Positions 1 to 10,835 of a stretch of 64,000 bases of DNA are shown piece by piece (positions within the stretch are counted from its first letter, which is position 1; each line of letters starts with the position of its first letter). The stretch spans positions 30,001 through 94,000 of the forward strand of contig CP136052.1 in the NCBI GenBank assembly GCA_032620915.1. Direction: 5' to 3'. Below the pieces are notes generated by a model, which was given only the letters and a program-made list of their open reading frames with translations, was not told the origin of the DNA and searched no databases. Position numbers and translations under genes: made by a program. The stretch is from Oscillospiraceae bacterium NTUH-002-81. GTDB lineage: Bacteria > Bacillota > Clostridia > Lachnospirales > Lachnospiraceae.

Positions 1-2549
<2,549 letters not shown>

Positions 2550-2817
2550 AAAGAACTTGGAGAGCGGCATGGAGTAGCTGGAGGCGGAGAAGAATGTTTA
2601 CATTCTGAGACGCTGACAGATGGGACATGACATTCGCGAAGCGAAAGGCAGCGAGAAGAAGCGAAGCGGATTCGAGCTGACCGCCGCGGAGTGTTCAAAG
2701 AGTGCGTTGGTCGTTCGAGTGAATGAAGATGAGTTCGAACTTCCGACAGTGGTTCAGGAAAACAAACAATTCGGATGTAATACAATATGTGGTTTTGAAG
2801 GTACATTTCCTTTATAC
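2550..2817 (+). other. 23S-tRNA spacer without a 5S rRNA gene
   Basis: This 268-base spacer joins 23S to tRNA-Asp. No 5S rRNA signature (CCGAACxCGGAAGTTAAG-like core) is visible in it. It contains short hairpin-forming stretches such as TGTTTACATTC and an AT-rich tail leading into tRNA-Asp. The 5S copy of this operon must be elsewhere, for example upstream of the window, or be absent. Confidence 0.6.
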
Positions 2818-2891
2818 GGCCCAGTGGCTCAGTTGGTTAGAGCGTCGCCCTGTCACGGCGAAGGTCGTCGGTTCGAGTCCGATCTGGGTCG
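2818..2891 (+). tRNA. tRNA-Asp (GTC)
   Basis: Full cloverleaf: acceptor GGCCCAG pairs with CTGGGTC, the anticodon loop is CTGTCAC, and the T-arm is GGTTCGAGTCC. There is no encoded CCA. It is the first tRNA of a seven-gene cluster behind 23S. Confidence 0.97.
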
Positions 2892-2922
2892 TTTGTTTTT
2901 ATAAGCTACAATTTATCAGCGC

Positions 2923-2995
2923 GGGATCTTAGCTCAGCTGGGAGAGCATCTGCCTTACAAGCAGAGGGTCATAGGTTCGAGCCCTATAGGTCCCA
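2923..2995 (+). tRNA. tRNA-Val (TAC)
   Basis: Acceptor GGGATCT pairs with AGGTCCC including one G-U pair. The anticodon loop is CTTACAA (TAC) and the T-arm AGGTTCGAGCCCT. CCA is not encoded. Confidence 0.96.
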
Positions 2996-3017
2996 TTTAG
3001 AGGTAATCGCCTCGAAT

Positions 3018-3090
3018 GCCGATGTGGCTCAATTGGCAGAGCAGCTGATTTGTAATCAGCAGGTTATCGGTTCGAGTCCGATCATCGGCT
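3018..3090 (+). tRNA. tRNA-Thr (TGT)
   Basis: Acceptor GCCGATG pairs with CATCGGC. The anticodon loop TTTGTAA reads TGT, and the T-loop is TTCGAGTC. Confidence 0.96.
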
Positions 3091-3101
3091 TATAAAAATA
3101 T

Positions 3102-3183
3102 GGATGGATTCCCGAGTGGCCAAAGGGGACAGACTGTAAATCTGCTGCAAATTGCTTCGGTGGTTCGAATCCACCTCCATCCA
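3102..3183 (+). tRNA. tRNA-Tyr (GTA)
   Basis: A class II tRNA of 82 nt with a long variable arm (TGCAAATTGCTTC). Acceptor GGATGGA pairs with TCCATCC. The anticodon loop CTGTAAA reads GTA. Confidence 0.96.
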
Positions 3184-3219
3184 TTTTCAGACAAATGTCT
3201 GAGAATAACCATATACCGT

Positions 3220-3293
<74 letters not shown>

Positions 3294-3319
3294 TTTTTAG
3301 CTGTAGCACAGCGTAACAT

Positions 3320-3392
<73 letters not shown>

Positions 3393-3414
3393 TTTGGTTG
3401 TATCAATCAACCGT

Positions 3415-3487
3415 GGGATATTAGCTCAGTTGGTAGAGCACTTGACTTTTAATCAAGTTGTCCGGGGTTCGAATCCCCGATGTCTCA
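3415..3487 (+). tRNA. tRNA-Lys (TTT), integration site of island 1
   Basis: Acceptor GGGATAT pairs with ATGTCTC, and the anticodon loop CTTTTAA reads TTT. Its 3' 24 nt plus one flanking base are repeated exactly at 16332-16356, so this gene is the attachment site of the 12.9-kb island that follows. The gene itself stays intact because the element restores the 3' end. Confidence 0.97.
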
Positions 3488-3488
3488 T
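3464..3488 (+). repeat. attL: 25-bp direct repeat within tRNA-Lys 3' end
   Basis: The 25 bp beginning GGGGTTCGAATCCCC (T-arm and acceptor strand of tRNA-Lys) recur identically at 16332-16356. T-arm/acceptor duplications are the usual footprint of tyrosine-recombinase integration into a tRNA gene. Confidence 0.9.
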
Positions 3489-3500
3489 TTTTTGAAATTG

Positions 3501-3534
3501 TGGAAGTACTGAGAAATTAGTACTTCCATTTTTT
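3501..3534 (+). terminator. Terminator of the tRNA cluster (island-borne)
   Basis: A perfect 10-bp stem TGGAAGTACT/AGTACTTCCA with an 8-nt loop is followed by six T. It lies just inside the island, so the incoming element supplies a replacement terminator. The presumed original terminator is now at 16366-16397. Confidence 0.93.
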
Positions 3535-3561
3535 ATAAGATCATATGAGATTGATTGAAGC

Positions 3562-3590
3562 TTGCTATTTATCAAAATATTAAGTATAGT
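3562..3590 (+). promoter_or_regulatory. Promoter of the riboswitch leader
   Basis: TTGCTA (3562-3567) and TATAGT (3585-3590) are separated by 17 bp, about 10 bp before the first riboswitch stem. Confidence 0.5.
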
Positions 3591-3600
3591 ATTATCTATC

Positions 3601-3695
3601 GGGAATGAAGTGCTCCCTTGGCATCCATAATACCAGAACCGCTTATAAAGCTGATGACTTCTGCGATCAAATCACGCAGATAGTATCAGCTTTTT
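3601..3695 (+). promoter_or_regulatory. Fluoride (crcB-type) riboswitch with terminator, gene lost
   Basis: Stem P1 GGGA/TCCC (3601-3604/3614-3617) encloses loop ATGAAGTGC. Its GAAGT can form the expected pseudoknot with ACTTC at 3657-3661. The segment AACCGCTTATAAAGCTGATG matches the second half of the fluoride motif, including a GCTT/AAGC stem. A terminator stem GCTGAT/ATCAGC with T5 (3650-3695) overlaps the pseudoknot strand, the layout of an ON switch. An insert with TGG/CCA sits between the halves. The RBS AAAGGAGG follows, but the frame behind it is a broken flavoprotein, not an exporter. The assignment is from recalled consensus, not a covariance search. Confidence 0.72.
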
Positions 3696-3717
3696 CTGCG
3701 TATAAAGGAGGATTTTA

Positions 3718-4573
3718 TGTTAACTTCTGGCATGTGGGGGATATTCTGCCAACCGTAAAATGGTGCAGGAATATAATACGAGTGGAAAATGGGCAGATCT
3801 TAGCTGTGTTCCCACGACAAACCGGACGTCCTGTGCGCAGGGAGAAGGAATCCGTCTGGCAGAACAGGCAGGAGCCGGGGAGTGAGAGATATGGATCAGA
3901 TTCAGCTGCTGTATCTTGGCAACATGAAAAATGGAAATATGACGAAATATCCGCCGCGGTGTGTATGTGCCACACCGGAAACAATTTTTGTGAATCAAAA
4001 CGGGGACCGTTTTGTGAGAGAGGATGGACGAAGAGATGATATCTGTGCAGCAATTCTGAGACAGCCCGGGCGGCGATATTATGTAATCGAGTCTGCAGAT
4101 GGAGCACATTATACAGATATTACAAGTCCAAAATGGCGCTCCGGAGATGGCTTTGACAGAAAATATTTGGAAGAAAATGGATACATTCAGGTAGCGGATA
4201 CACTGACAGAACTGGCTGAAAAAATTGGGATTTCTCCGGAACATCTGCTCCAAAGTGTGAACAGTTATCATGCATGGAAAAAGGCAAAGATGCGGAATTT
4301 GGAAGAGTGGCATTTGGATGCAGGCTGAAACATGGGCCGTATACGGCAACGCCACGTCAGGTTAGCATTCACTATACAATGGGCGGCGTGACGATTGATT
4401 CGGATGCGCATGTATTGGACAAGGAAGGCCGCATTATTCCAGGGCTTTATGCAGCCGGTGAGATTACAGGAGGGATACATGGCAGTAACCGGCTGGGTGG
4501 CAATGCAATTACAGATATTATCGTATTTGGGTTACAGGCCGCGAAAAGTATGGTAAAAGATACGATTGGCTGA
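3718..4573 (+). pseudogene. Fragment of FAD-dependent fumarate reductase-like flavoprotein
   Basis: Only the C-terminal half of a flavocytochrome c / urocanate-reductase-type FAD protein is left, in three frames. Frame one reads GGYSANRKMVQEYNTSGKW from about 3730. It shifts near 3877 into RDMDQIQLLYLGN and near 4274 into DAEFGRVAFGCRLKHGPYTA, ending with the FAD-domain signature GLYAAGEITGGIHGSNRLGG near 4440-4500. The N-terminal FAD-binding GxGxxG region is missing. An RBS and ATG at 3718 directly behind the riboswitch read into this debris and stop after 13 codons. Fusion by deletion of the former riboswitch-controlled gene is the simplest reading. Confidence 0.85.
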
Positions 4574-4642
4574 TGATTTAAAAAAATTATTGGCGTGTAT
4601 GGGCCACAGTGTAAAGCCCACCGAGAGTGCAATCGGTGGACT

Positions 4643-6140
4643 TTAGTTTACCGTATAGATCATTTTGTAGAGGTCATCAGCCGTCGTTTCCTGAGAAATG
4701 ATTTCGTCGACGATTTCCCCGTCCTTAAGAATGAGGATTCGTTCACACATGTTGATTACTTCCAAAACATTGGACGAGAAGAGAATAATTGCTTTTTTGC
4801 TCAGAAGTAAATTGTTTATGATGTTATAAATCTGTACTTTTCCTATATTGTCGATGCTGACAGATGGTTCATCCAGCAGAAGCAGTTGAGCACCTGACAT
4901 GATAGAACGAGAGAAAGCAATTTTTTTCTGTGTGCCATTACTGAGATGTTTTACTTGTTCACTTTTACTAAGTTCCATTTCCAGATTGTCTTGAAGGTTA
5001 ATAGAAATCAAGGTTTCTTTTGTAGAAGAAATTACAAATGGCAGGAAACGATGAGAACTCTGTCTGTAATTACCTAGTAAAATATTATCAGATAGGTTCA
5101 TGTCAGGAACCAGGTTATTATTATCTACCGTGTTGGAAATCAGAGCTATTCCATGGCGGCGGGCATCAGATTTGTTACGAATCTTCACAGTTCGGTGGTT
5201 GATACGGGTTGTACCCGATGTGTTGTGTAAATGTCCGGCAATTACTTTGGCAAGCGTGCTTTTCCCGGAACCTGATGCACCAATGATTCCGATAATTTCT
5301 CCTTCATGAATTTCCAAAGAGATATTTTTCAGAGCATTTCCATAAGATAATTGACTGCACTGATAGATGATATCTCCTTTTGTTAGATGCATTTTGGGAA
5401 AAAGAACACGGTTTTTCATAACATCCGTTAAATAGGTGTTTTCATCTTTTGTGTGATACTTCGATGAAAGGTAGCCATCTTGGATGATTTGAATGGAATC
5501 GCAAACTTGGGTCAGTTGTATAATGTTTTGAGATGCAATTAGAATTGCAAAACCTTCGGAGGACAATTGTTTCAATAGTCGGATAAATTCCTGCTGTTCT
5601 TTTCGATCCATTTCTGAAAGACAATCATCAATCAGAAGAACTTTTGCAGAGCGTACAACCGCACGCATAATGAGAATAATATAACGTTCTGCAACTGTGA
5701 GCGTTTGTAATTTGGCATTTAAATCGATGGAACACTGATAATGCTGCAAATGTTTATTTGCTTCTTTTTCCAAAGCCTTTTGATGATACCAAGGAGTATA
5801 AAAGGCTTTTGGCTGAAAAGAACCGAGATAAATATTATCGCCTGCGGACATATTGAAAGCGAGCTGTTCATCTCCCAGGATTGCTGAAATACCAAGAAAT
5901 GTTCCCTTTTGACAGCTTATTGAGGAATAAGGCACATTTTCAATATAGAAAATTCCGGTATCTACGCTGACGATTCCGGAGAGTACTTTGATTAAAGTGG
6001 TTTTTGCAGAGGCATTAACACCCCAAATTCCCAGTATTTCTCCTTGGGTGAGATCCACGGATACATCATTTAAAATGTAATGCTGGTTGTATTGTTTGTT
6101 TAAGCCTACAGCTCGAAAAAATAGAATCGTTTGTTGTCAT
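4643..6140 (-). CDS. Tandem-domain sugar ABC ATPase, degenerate, apparent frameshift near start
   Basis: An RbsA/MglA-like protein with two nucleotide-binding domains (498 aa if repaired). Domain 1 is degenerate: the P-loop reads GVNASAKT (Gly before Lys replaced by Ala), the signature is LTVAERY, and Walker B is LLIDDC. Domain 2 looks functional: [25 protein letters not shown]. The ATG at 6140 (MTTNDSIF) reaches the body only if one base of the A6 run at 6116-6121 is removed; otherwise translation would start at 6058 and lose about 28 residues. It is divergent from the intact importer operon and lies just downstream of the DeoR gene with no permease of its own. It could be a decaying duplicate ATPase or a non-transport ATPase; the frameshift may be a sequencing error. 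Confidence 0.7.
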
Positions 6141-6173
6141 AACAGCCTCTGTAAATAATAAAACCGGAGAAAA

Positions 6174-6953
6174 TCAGTGAATGGATTCTAAATCGTAGGA
6201 AGAATATACACGAATGGAATTATTAATGAAATATTCAATATATTCTTCCGGAAGATTTCCGCTGGACACAACTAAATCGACTTGATCCAGTGGAGCTAAC
6301 TGGAAGAGTGCATTTTTATCAAAAGCATCTTCATTGACACATATAATTTTTTGACTTGTATTGGACAGAACCGTTTTATAAATTGCACACCTATCAGAAT
6401 TACGCATAAGAAAACCACGCGTTTTATTGATAACATCCACGCCAATGATTGTTTTATCATAGACCAGCTTGGATAAATAAGCAGTTACATCGTTGCCGGA
6501 AGTATAACTGCAGGAGTCTTCTTTGGTAAGAATTCCACCGGGAATAATTGTTTGAATGTGAGGATAATCGGCCAGTATTACAGCGGCAAGCATGTTGTTG
6601 GTTACCACGGTCAGCTGGTGCTTTTCCGAAAGAAGCGGGGCAATGGATGTCCCAAAAACATCTGAACCAAGATAAATGACATCGCCATCATTTACCAGGG
6701 AAGCTGCAATTTTACTAATATTTTCAGTATAGCGAGAGCCTGTATTAATGGAAAAACCTGTAGGTGAAGCGGCATCTTTTAAAACAGCGCCCCCATGGGT
6801 ACGAATCAGAAATCCGATACTTTCTAGATATTCAAGATCCTTTCGAATCGTAACTTCTGAAACTCCGAACTGTGTACTGAGTCTTGAAACATTAATTTGC
6901 CGATTTTCCATTAATAATTCTTGAATGGCTTTTCTACGGTCTTTTGTAAACAT
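6174..6953 (-). CDS. DeoR/GlpR-family transcriptional regulator
   Basis: 259 aa. An N-terminal winged helix (residues 1-57, with VSEVTIRKDLEYLESIGFL as recognition region) is followed by a DeoR sensor domain (GDVIYLGSDVFGTSIAPLL, then IPGGILTKEDSCSYTSGNDV). Such sensors bind phosphorylated sugars or related metabolites. The gene is divergent from the sugar importer/glycyl-radical operon and shares its intergenic region, where a 7-bp inverted repeat may be its operator, so it most likely represses that operon until the substrate appears. The start is supported by GAAAGAGG about 8 nt upstream. Confidence 0.92.
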   Translation of the reverse strand: MFTKDRRKAIQELLMENRQINVSRLSTQFGVSEVTIRKDLEYLESIGFLIRTHGGAVLKDAASPTGFSINTGSRYTENISKIAASLVNDGDVIYLGSDVFGTSIAPLLSEKHQLTVVTNNMLAAVILADYPHIQTIIPGGILTKEDSCSYTSGNDVTAYLSKLVYDKTIIGVDVINKTRGFLMRNSDRCAIYKTVLSNTSQKIICVNEDAFDKNALFQLAPLDQVDLVVSSGNLPEEYIEYFINNSIRVYSSYDLESIH

Positions 6954-7052
6954 TTTCTGCCTCTTTCTTACTAATCTCTATCGTCGTTATTATATCACAC
7001 ATTAAAAATAATGGCAAAAAAGTTTTGAAAAAAAGTGTTTGATTTGTCATAA

Positions 7053-7082
7053 TTCACAAAAAATTAACAAAAATATTGTGAA
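7053..7082 (+). promoter_or_regulatory. Putative DeoR operator
   Basis: Inverted repeat TTCACAA (7053-7059) and TTGTGAA (7076-7082) with a 16-bp AT-rich spacer sits between the divergent deoR-like gene and the importer operon. Operator function is inferred from position only. Confidence 0.45.
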
Positions 7083-7164
7083 AAGAAACACTAGAAGTTT
7101 TGAAACGAAAGGTGTATTGTTGTTATATGAAGTACATAAACGAGAAGAAGGGAGGAGATGTGAA

Positions 7165-8649
7165 GTGGCAGAAAAGTTTCTTGAAATGAAGTCGATATGC
7201 AAATCATTCGGAACAACCCAGATCTTATTCAATATTGATTTTGATATTGAATGTGGAGAAGTTCATGCACTGGTTGGTGAGAACGGAGCCGGTAAGTCAA
7301 CCTTGATCAAGGTACTTGCAGGGGTACATAAACCGGAAAGTGGACAGATATATATAAATGGGCAGGAAGCAAAGATAGAGTCTCCAAAGAATGCGTTTGA
7401 TTATGGAATCAGTACAATTCATCAGGAATTTAATTTGGTCGAGGAATTGGATGTTGCAGCAAATATTTTTCTTGGCAGAGAACCTTATACGATGAAGGGA
7501 ATTATTGATAAAAAGAAAACATATGAAGTAACACAGCAGTTACTTGATCGAATTTCGGCTACAATCAGTCCTAAAGATATTGTAAAAAATTTGAGTGTTG
7601 CTGAAAAACAAATGGTTGAGATTTGCAAGGCACTTTCAATAGAATCTAAACTTTTAATTATGGATGAGCCTTCTGCAGTATTATCACAAAAGGAAATTGT
7701 TAAGCTATTTGAAATTATTAAATCGCTGCAGAATCAAGGAATTTCTATCATTTATATTTCTCATCGTCTGGATGAACTTCCGGTTATCGCTAATCGATGT
7801 AGTGTTATGAGAGACGGACATATGGTTGGACAATTGAATAAAGAAGAACTTCAGAAAAATCGAATTACAACAATGATGATTGGCCGAGAATTAAAAAATC
7901 AATTTCCAGCTGTTGACAAGAACATTACAGACGTTGTTTTGAAAGTGGAAGATTTGAATGAAGAAGGTGTTTTGAAGGATATTTCTTTTGAGGTTAGAGC
8001 AGGAGAGATTCTAGGGTTTTCCGGTCTGGTGGGATCTGGAAGAACGGAGATTATGAGAGCGATCTTGGGTGTGGATAAGAAGACGAGTGGTAAGATCTAT
8101 TTAAATAATCAGGAAATTGAATTCAAATCGACGATAGATGCGAAAAGAAAAGGCGTTGTCATGGTTCCGGAGGAAAGAAAACTTCATGGTTTGGTTCTGA
8201 CTATGTCTGTGGAGGATAATATTGGCCTTCCGTATTATAACACCATGAGTAAAGCCGGAGTACTGCGTTTCCGGCAGATGGAAAAACAGACAGACAATCT
8301 GATTGAGGATTTTAATATCAGACCAAATCGGAAGGATATTCTAACCGGAAACATGAGTGGAGGAAACCAGCAAAAGGTAGTAATTGCCAAATGGTCATAT
8401 CAGCCGCAGAAGGTTTTAATACTGGATGAGCCGACAAGAGGTGTTGATGTAGGAGCAAAAGCGGAAATTTATCGAATCATACAGAATATTGCAAAACAAG
8501 GAGTGGAAATTATTATGATCTCTTCTGACTTGCCGGAAATTCTAGGTATTAGTGATCGTATTCTTGTAATGCGGGAAGGAAAAATCTCCGGTGAAATTAC
8601 GAATAAGGAGATGTTTACGGAAGAAGAAGTTATGAAATACGCATTCTAA
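7165..8649 (+). CDS. Ribose/galactose-type ABC transporter ATP-binding protein
   Basis: 494 aa with two ATP-binding domains, the length usual for RbsA/MglA. Domain 1 has an intact P-loop GENGAGKST (about residue 38), LSVAEKQMVEI and LLIMDEPSAVL. Domain 2 has the family's variant P-loop GLVGSGRTE, MSGGNQQKVVIAKW and LILDEPTRGVDVGAK. The GTG at 7165 is chosen as start because GGGAGGAG lies 7-14 nt upstream and the homology begins there, though the frame is open back to 7039. It is the first gene of an operon with permease, binding protein, glycyl-radical enzyme and activase. Confidence 0.95.
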   Translation: MAEKFLEMKSICKSFGTTQILFNIDFDIECGEVHALVGENGAGKSTLIKVLAGVHKPESGQIYINGQEAKIESPKNAFDYGISTIHQEFNLVEELDVAANIFLGREPYTMKGIIDKKKTYEVTQQLLDRISATISPKDIVKNLSVAEKQMVEICKALSIESKLLIMDEPSAVLSQKEIVKLFEIIKSLQNQGISIIYISHRLDELPVIANRCSVMRDGHMVGQLNKEELQKNRITTMMIGRELKNQFPAVDKNITDVVLKVEDLNEEGVLKDISFEVRAGEILGFSGLVGSGRTEIMRAILGVDKKTSGKIYLNNQEIEFKSTIDAKRKGVVMVPEERKLHGLVLTMSVEDNIGLPYYNTMSKAGVLRFRQMEKQTDNLIEDFNIRPNRKDILTGNMSGGNQQKVVIAKWSYQPQKVLILDEPTRGVDVGAKAEIYRIIQNIAKQGVEIIMISSDLPEILGISDRILVMREGKISGEITNKEMFTEEEVMKYAF

Positions 8650-8663
8650 AAGGGGTTAATACA

Positions 8664-9605
8664 ATGGATAAATTTAAAAAATTTAAAAATTCATTTTCTG
8701 TAGGCGGGGCGTTGATAGGGCTTATTGTTTTGTTTATTGTATTTTCAATTTTGTCACCTGCTTTTTTAAAACTTTACAACATTACAAATATTTTAAGACA
8801 GAGTTCTATCAATCTAATTCTTACGGTCGGAATGACCTTTATTATTCTTACAGGCGGTATTGATTTGGCAGTCGGTGGTATTCAGGCCTTAGTAGGAACA
8901 TTGGTGGCAGGAATGCTGGTAAATGGTTTGGGTTTGGTTCCAGCGTTCATTTTAGGACTCCTTGTAGGGGCCGTATTTGGAGCGTTGGCGGGAGCACTGG
9001 TTGCGTATGGAAAAGTCCCGGCATTTATTACTACCATGGCTACCTGTATGATAGCAAGAGCAATTGCATTCCTGTATAGCGGTGGTTATCCAATTACTGG
9101 TTTGCCAAGTTCATTTTCTTATATTGGGACAGGCATGGTTGGAGGCATTCCGGTGCCAGTTATCATCGCAGTTATTGTTGTTATATTTGGATTCTTTATT
9201 TTAAAGAAAACGATTCTTGGCAGATATATTTATGCAATTGGAGGAAATGAGCAGGCGGTTGCATTCTCTGGGGAGAATGTTAAAGCGCGTAAGGTAATCA
9301 TTTACACATTATCGGGGGTACTTACAGCAATTGCGGGGTGTATTTTGATTGCTCGAATGAATTCCGGACAGCCGAGTGCAGCAGATGGAGCTGAGACGGA
9401 TATTATTGCTGCTGTGGTTATTGGCGGAACAAGTTTGAGTGGAGGAACCGGTGGATTATTTGGATCTGTGATAGGGTGTTTACTGATTACGGTTTTAAGA
9501 AATGGATTGACCCTTCTTGATGTTAATACTTATATTCAGAGTATTATTCTTGGAAGTGTTATTCTGGGAGCTGTTTTGCTTGATATGAAGAAAAAAGATA
9601 AATAA
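8664..9605 (+). CDS. Ribose-type ABC transporter permease
   Basis: 313 aa, strongly hydrophobic with about nine membrane helices, typical of RbsC/BPD_transp_2. The family motifs TGGIDLAVGGIQALVGTLVAG (around residue 70, split here for length) and GGTSLSGGTGG near residue 250 are present. It begins 14 nt after the ATPase stop with an AAAAGGGG ribosome site. It forms the membrane channel of the importer in the cytoplasmic membrane. Confidence 0.95.
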   Translation: MDKFKKFKNSFSVGGALIGLIVLFIVFSILSPAFLKLYNITNILRQSSINLILTVGMTFIILTGGIDLAVGGIQALVGTLVAGMLVNGLGLVPAFILGLLVGAVFGALAGALVAYGKVPAFITTMATCMIARAIAFLYSGGYPITGLPSSFSYIGTGMVGGIPVPVIIAVIVVIFGFFILKKTILGRYIYAIGGNEQAVAFSGENVKARKVIIYTLSGVLTAIAGCILIARMNSGQPSAADGAETDIIAAVVIGGTSLSGGTGGLFGSVIGCLLITVLRNGLTLLDVNTYIQSIILGSVILGAVLLDMKKKDK

Positions 9606-9680
9606 AGGGGAAAAGGGATTTTCACTGCGCAGTGATTTCTATAAAAACTAAAAATAATGTATATTTGGGAGGTTTTCACT

Positions 9681-10746
9681 ATGAAGAAAAAAATGATGGC
9701 TCTTGTTCTTGCTGTAGTTATGAGTGCTTCAGCAACAGCGTGTGGTTCTTCGACAGGCACAACAGAAACAAAGGGAGAAAAAACAGAAGATGCAGCTTCT
9801 GAAGAGGGAACTGTAGTTGTGGCACAGGCAATGCCTACTTTAAACAATCCCTGGTATGTACAGTTTGCAAATGGATCTAAAGATATGGCTGAGAAACTGG
9901 GAATTAAGTTTTCTCAGGTTACAAACCCGGGTGATTCTGAATGGGATCCGGAAGCACAGATTGGTATAATTGAGAATTTAATTGCAACAGAACCAGATGT
10001 TATTGAGATTGACCCGACTTCCACAGATGGTATTAATACAGCCATTGAAGAGGCAGCAACTATGGGAATTACGGTTGTAACCTCCGGATCCAGAACATCT
10101 TCTGAACATGTATCCTGCTCCATTACAGCCGATAATTATCAAGGTGGCGTATCTTGCGGAAAAAGAGATGGTAAAACTTTTGAATGGTGCTGGGAAGATT
10201 ATTGTTTTGGATGCGACACCTGGAAGAGATGTTATGGATGCACGTGTAAAAGGTTTTAAAGATGGAATTGCTGATTCTCAAATTGAAATCGTTGCAGAGC
10301 AGTGTGGTAATTCCACAAGAGAAGAAGCATTGACGGTTATGGAGAATTTATTACAGGCAAATCCGGATATTGATGCTGTATGGGCTGCAAATGATGAGAT
10401 GGCACTTGGTGCAGTTGAGGCACTCAGAAGTGTTGGTAAGGTCGGCCAGGTAATTGTCGGCGGATTTGATGCAACTGAAGATGCTACGAATTCTATTCAG
10501 GCAGGAGAAATGACATATACAATTGATCAGATTCCTTATGAAGAAGGTGTTCGTGCAATTGCGATTTCTTTTATGCTTGCCAAAGGTCTTGATATTCCGG
10601 ATGAAGATATCGAGCTTCCGATGACAGAAGCTTCCGTTGTTGACCCTAATACAGTTGACGCATTTGTAAATGATAAAGATTCTATTAATGCTGAAACGCT
10701 TGACAGTGTTATTGAAGCGTATGGATTAACAGACTATGTAAAATAG
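9681..10746 (+). pseudogene. Sugar-binding lipoprotein, split by a +1 frameshift
   Basis: An RbsB-type periplasmic-binding-protein gene (354 aa if repaired). A lipoprotein signal peptide ends at SASATAC, with the lipidated Cys followed by a Ser/Thr/Glu-rich linker. The frame is lost near 10145: the first frame runs ITADNYQGGV and then nonsense, and the second resumes YLAEKEMVKLLNGAGKIIVL to the end at 10746. Removing one base from GGTGGCG restores a continuous protein. RBS GGGAGG lies 8 nt before ATG 9681. If the shift is real the importer lacks its receptor; if an artefact, the operon is complete. Neighbouring transporter genes are intact, which favours a recent event or an error. Confidence 0.88.
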
Positions 10747-10763
10747 TATCCCCCTAATAAAGA

Positions 10764-10809
10764 ATAATACGGGCAGAGGCTAGGATAATACAGCTTCTGC
10801 CTGTATTAT
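10764..10809 (+). promoter_or_regulatory. Large intercistronic hairpin (no T-run)
   Basis: An 18-bp stem (ATAATACGGGCAGAGGCT, 10764-10781, against 10792-10809) with a 10-nt loop lies between the binding-protein gene and the glycyl-radical enzyme. No T tract follows, so it is more likely an mRNA 3'-end protector or processing site than a terminator. It could make transporter mRNA more abundant than enzyme mRNA. Confidence 0.65.
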
Positions 10810-10835
10810 CCCATCCTGATGAGCGAGGTATGAAT

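Noticed and set aside
3605..4039. 144-codon frame over the riboswitch and flavoprotein remnant
   Set aside because: It starts inside the riboswitch P1 loop and crosses the terminator; the real homology is in shifting frames.
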